From JANXSF01 sp031394025 (GTDB taxonomy: Bacteria; Acidobacteriota; Terriglobia; Bryobacterales; Bryobacteraceae), in assembly GCA_031394025.1 (NCBI GenBank), contig JANMWO010000465.1, forward strand, positions 1 through 20,841: a DNA stretch of 20,841 nucleotides. The letters run 5' to 3'. The notes under the pieces were generated by a model. That model was not told the DNA's origin and did no database searches. It saw only the letters and a program-made list of their open reading frames with translations. Shown here in pieces: positions 19,842 to 20,841 of this stretch. Within the stretch, counting starts at the first letter, position 1. Every line of letters begins with the position of its first letter. A program made the translations under genes and the position numbers.

Positions 19842-20841
19842 ATGGAACGAAATTCACTAGAGATCATTCAGGAAAACCGTGATTACACCATGTTTTCATG
19901 GTCAGTGCAAGGCACCTCTAATCCCATTCATATGAAGGGTGGAAAAGGCGTCTGGTTCTGGGATGGAGATGGCAATCGGTGGCTTGATTTCAGTTCGCAG
20001 TTGATTAATTTGAACGTCGGACATCAACATCCCAAAGTGATTGAGGCGATCCAAAAACAGGCTGGTGAGCTGTGCTTTGCTGGACCTAGTTTTGCCACCG
20101 AACCACGCGGAGTGTTGGGTCGCAAACTGGCTGAAGTCACCGGTCTGGCAAAAACGTTCTACACGCTAGGTGGTTCCGAAGCCAACGATAACGCCATCAA
20201 AATGGCACGGATGTTCACCGGTCGAAACAAGATCATCACCCGCTACCGCTCCTATCATGGGGCGACGTTTGGTGCCATGACTGCCTCTGGAGATCCACGC
20301 CGTTGGCCAGTGGAACCTGGAATTCCTGGCATTGTCCGGGTCTTTGATCCTTACTGTTATCGTTGTCCCTTTGGACAGAAAGTGGAATCCTGTAAGCGTG
20401 AATGTGTCAGCCATATTGAAGAGATCATTCAGATGGAAGGAGCGCACACCATTGCCGCAATTATGGTGGAAGGCATCACCGGATCCAATGGGTTACTGGT
20501 CCCACCGGATGATTACTATCCTAAGTTACGTGCACTCTGTGATAAGTACGGCATCTTACTGATTGATGATGAAGTGATGAGCGGTTTCGGTCGTACAGGC
20601 AAATGGCTGGCCACGCAACACTACGGAATTATGCCCGATATCGTGACTTGCGCCAAGGGTCTTACCAGTGGTTACATGCCACTTGGTGCGGTCATTGTTT
20701 CTGAACAAATTGCCCGCCATTTTGAAACGAACATGCTTTGGGCCGGCCTCACTTACAGCGGACATCCACTTTCGTGCGCAGCGGCGATTGCGAATTTGAA
20801 TGTCTATGAAGAAGAGCATCTGTTTGAAAATGTTGAACGGC
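19842..20841 (+). CDS. Class III PLP-dependent aminotransferase (partial, runs off the window)
   Basis: First 333 codons of a fold-type I aminotransferase; the frame is open at the window end. Recognisable: GSEANDNAIKMAR (111-123, phosphate binding), YHGATFGA (138-145), IDDEVMSGFGRTGKW (241-255, with the PLP-pairing Asp near 243), Lys272 in CAKGLTSGYMPLGA as the Schiff-base lysine, and TYSGHP. It resembles the taurine-pyruvate / omega-amino-acid-pyruvate group, but substrate cannot be read from sequence. A Cys-rich stretch YCYRC...C...C (171-188) is present. AAGGAG at 19831-19836, 5 bases before the ATG, fixes the start. It has its own promoter and no clear link to the aromatic operon. Confidence 0.9.
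   Translation, partial: MERNSLEIIQENRDYTMFSWSVQGTSNPIHMKGGKGVWFWDGDGNRWLDFSSQLINLNVGHQHPKVIEAIQKQAGELCFAGPSFATEPRGVLGRKLAEVTGLAKTFYTLGGSEANDNAIKMARMFTGRNKIITRYRSYHGATFGAMTASGDPRRWPVEPGIPGIVRVFDPYCYRCPFGQKVESCKRECVSHIEEIIQMEGAHTIAAIMVEGITGSNGLLVPPDDYYPKLRALCDKYGILLIDDEVMSGFGRTGKWLATQHYGIMPDIVTCAKGLTSGYMPLGAVIVSEQIARHFETNMLWAGLTYSGHPLSCAAAIANLNVYEEEHLFENVER

Overview
The window reads as chromosomal DNA of a free-living heterotrophic bacterium of moderate GC. The mix of a PEP-CTERM exported protein, a DUF547 protein, a secreted S9 peptidase, a tannase-family esterase and an aromatic-acid operon suits the Acidobacteriota (Bryobacterales/Solibacter-like). This assignment is inferred from gene content only and is not certain.

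Layout. (1) 1-3131: housekeeping block. dnaJ (+) runs tail to tail into a leftward rplU-rpmA-obg operon with a recognisable promoter at 3103-3131 and a terminator-like hairpin between rpmA and obg. (2) 3317-6170: two rightward genes for exported proteins, a DUF547 protein and an S9 prolyl-oligopeptidase-type peptidase, followed by a terminator. (3) 6224-6919: a leftward PEP-CTERM protein with a very good sigma70 promoter. (4) 7147-9388: glgC (ADP-glucose pyrophosphorylase) and a short phosphate acetyltransferase, rightward. (5) 18124 down to 9369: one long leftward aromatic-acid operon, pcaF - DUF3237 - pobA - MetE-like methyltransferase - AAHS-type MFS transporter - feruloyl-CoA synthase - tannase/feruloyl-esterase-like protein. 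The last five genes are joined by four identical 4-base ATGA stop/start overlaps, and the promoter carries a perfect 9-bp inverted repeat. The logic is release of phenolic acids by a secreted esterase, uptake, CoA activation, 4-hydroxybenzoate hydroxylation to protocatechuate, and the last thiolase step of the beta-ketoadipate pathway. Side-chain cleavage, ring cleavage and O-demethylation genes are absent from the window. The terminal esterase gene carries a frameshift. (6) 18198-19812: an Rpn-family (PD-(D/E)XK) nuclease gene with a four-residue EGRx repeat, and a tandem duplicate of its 3' part. (7) 19842 to the window end: a class III aminotransferase, cut off by the window edge.

The most interesting locus is region 6. 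Rpn proteins are reported to be toxin-antitoxin 'genes within genes', where an internally initiated C-terminal product with variable four-residue repeats neutralises the full-length nuclease. Here the long gene has a strong internal ribosome-binding site and GTG at the expected place. That C-terminal part also exists downstream as a separate gene that keeps the same ribosome-binding site, has a different repeat number (9 versus 11 twelve-base units), and differs outside the repeat by about ten synonymous changes and only one conservative replacement. This looks like an antitoxin duplicated out of its toxin gene and kept under selection.
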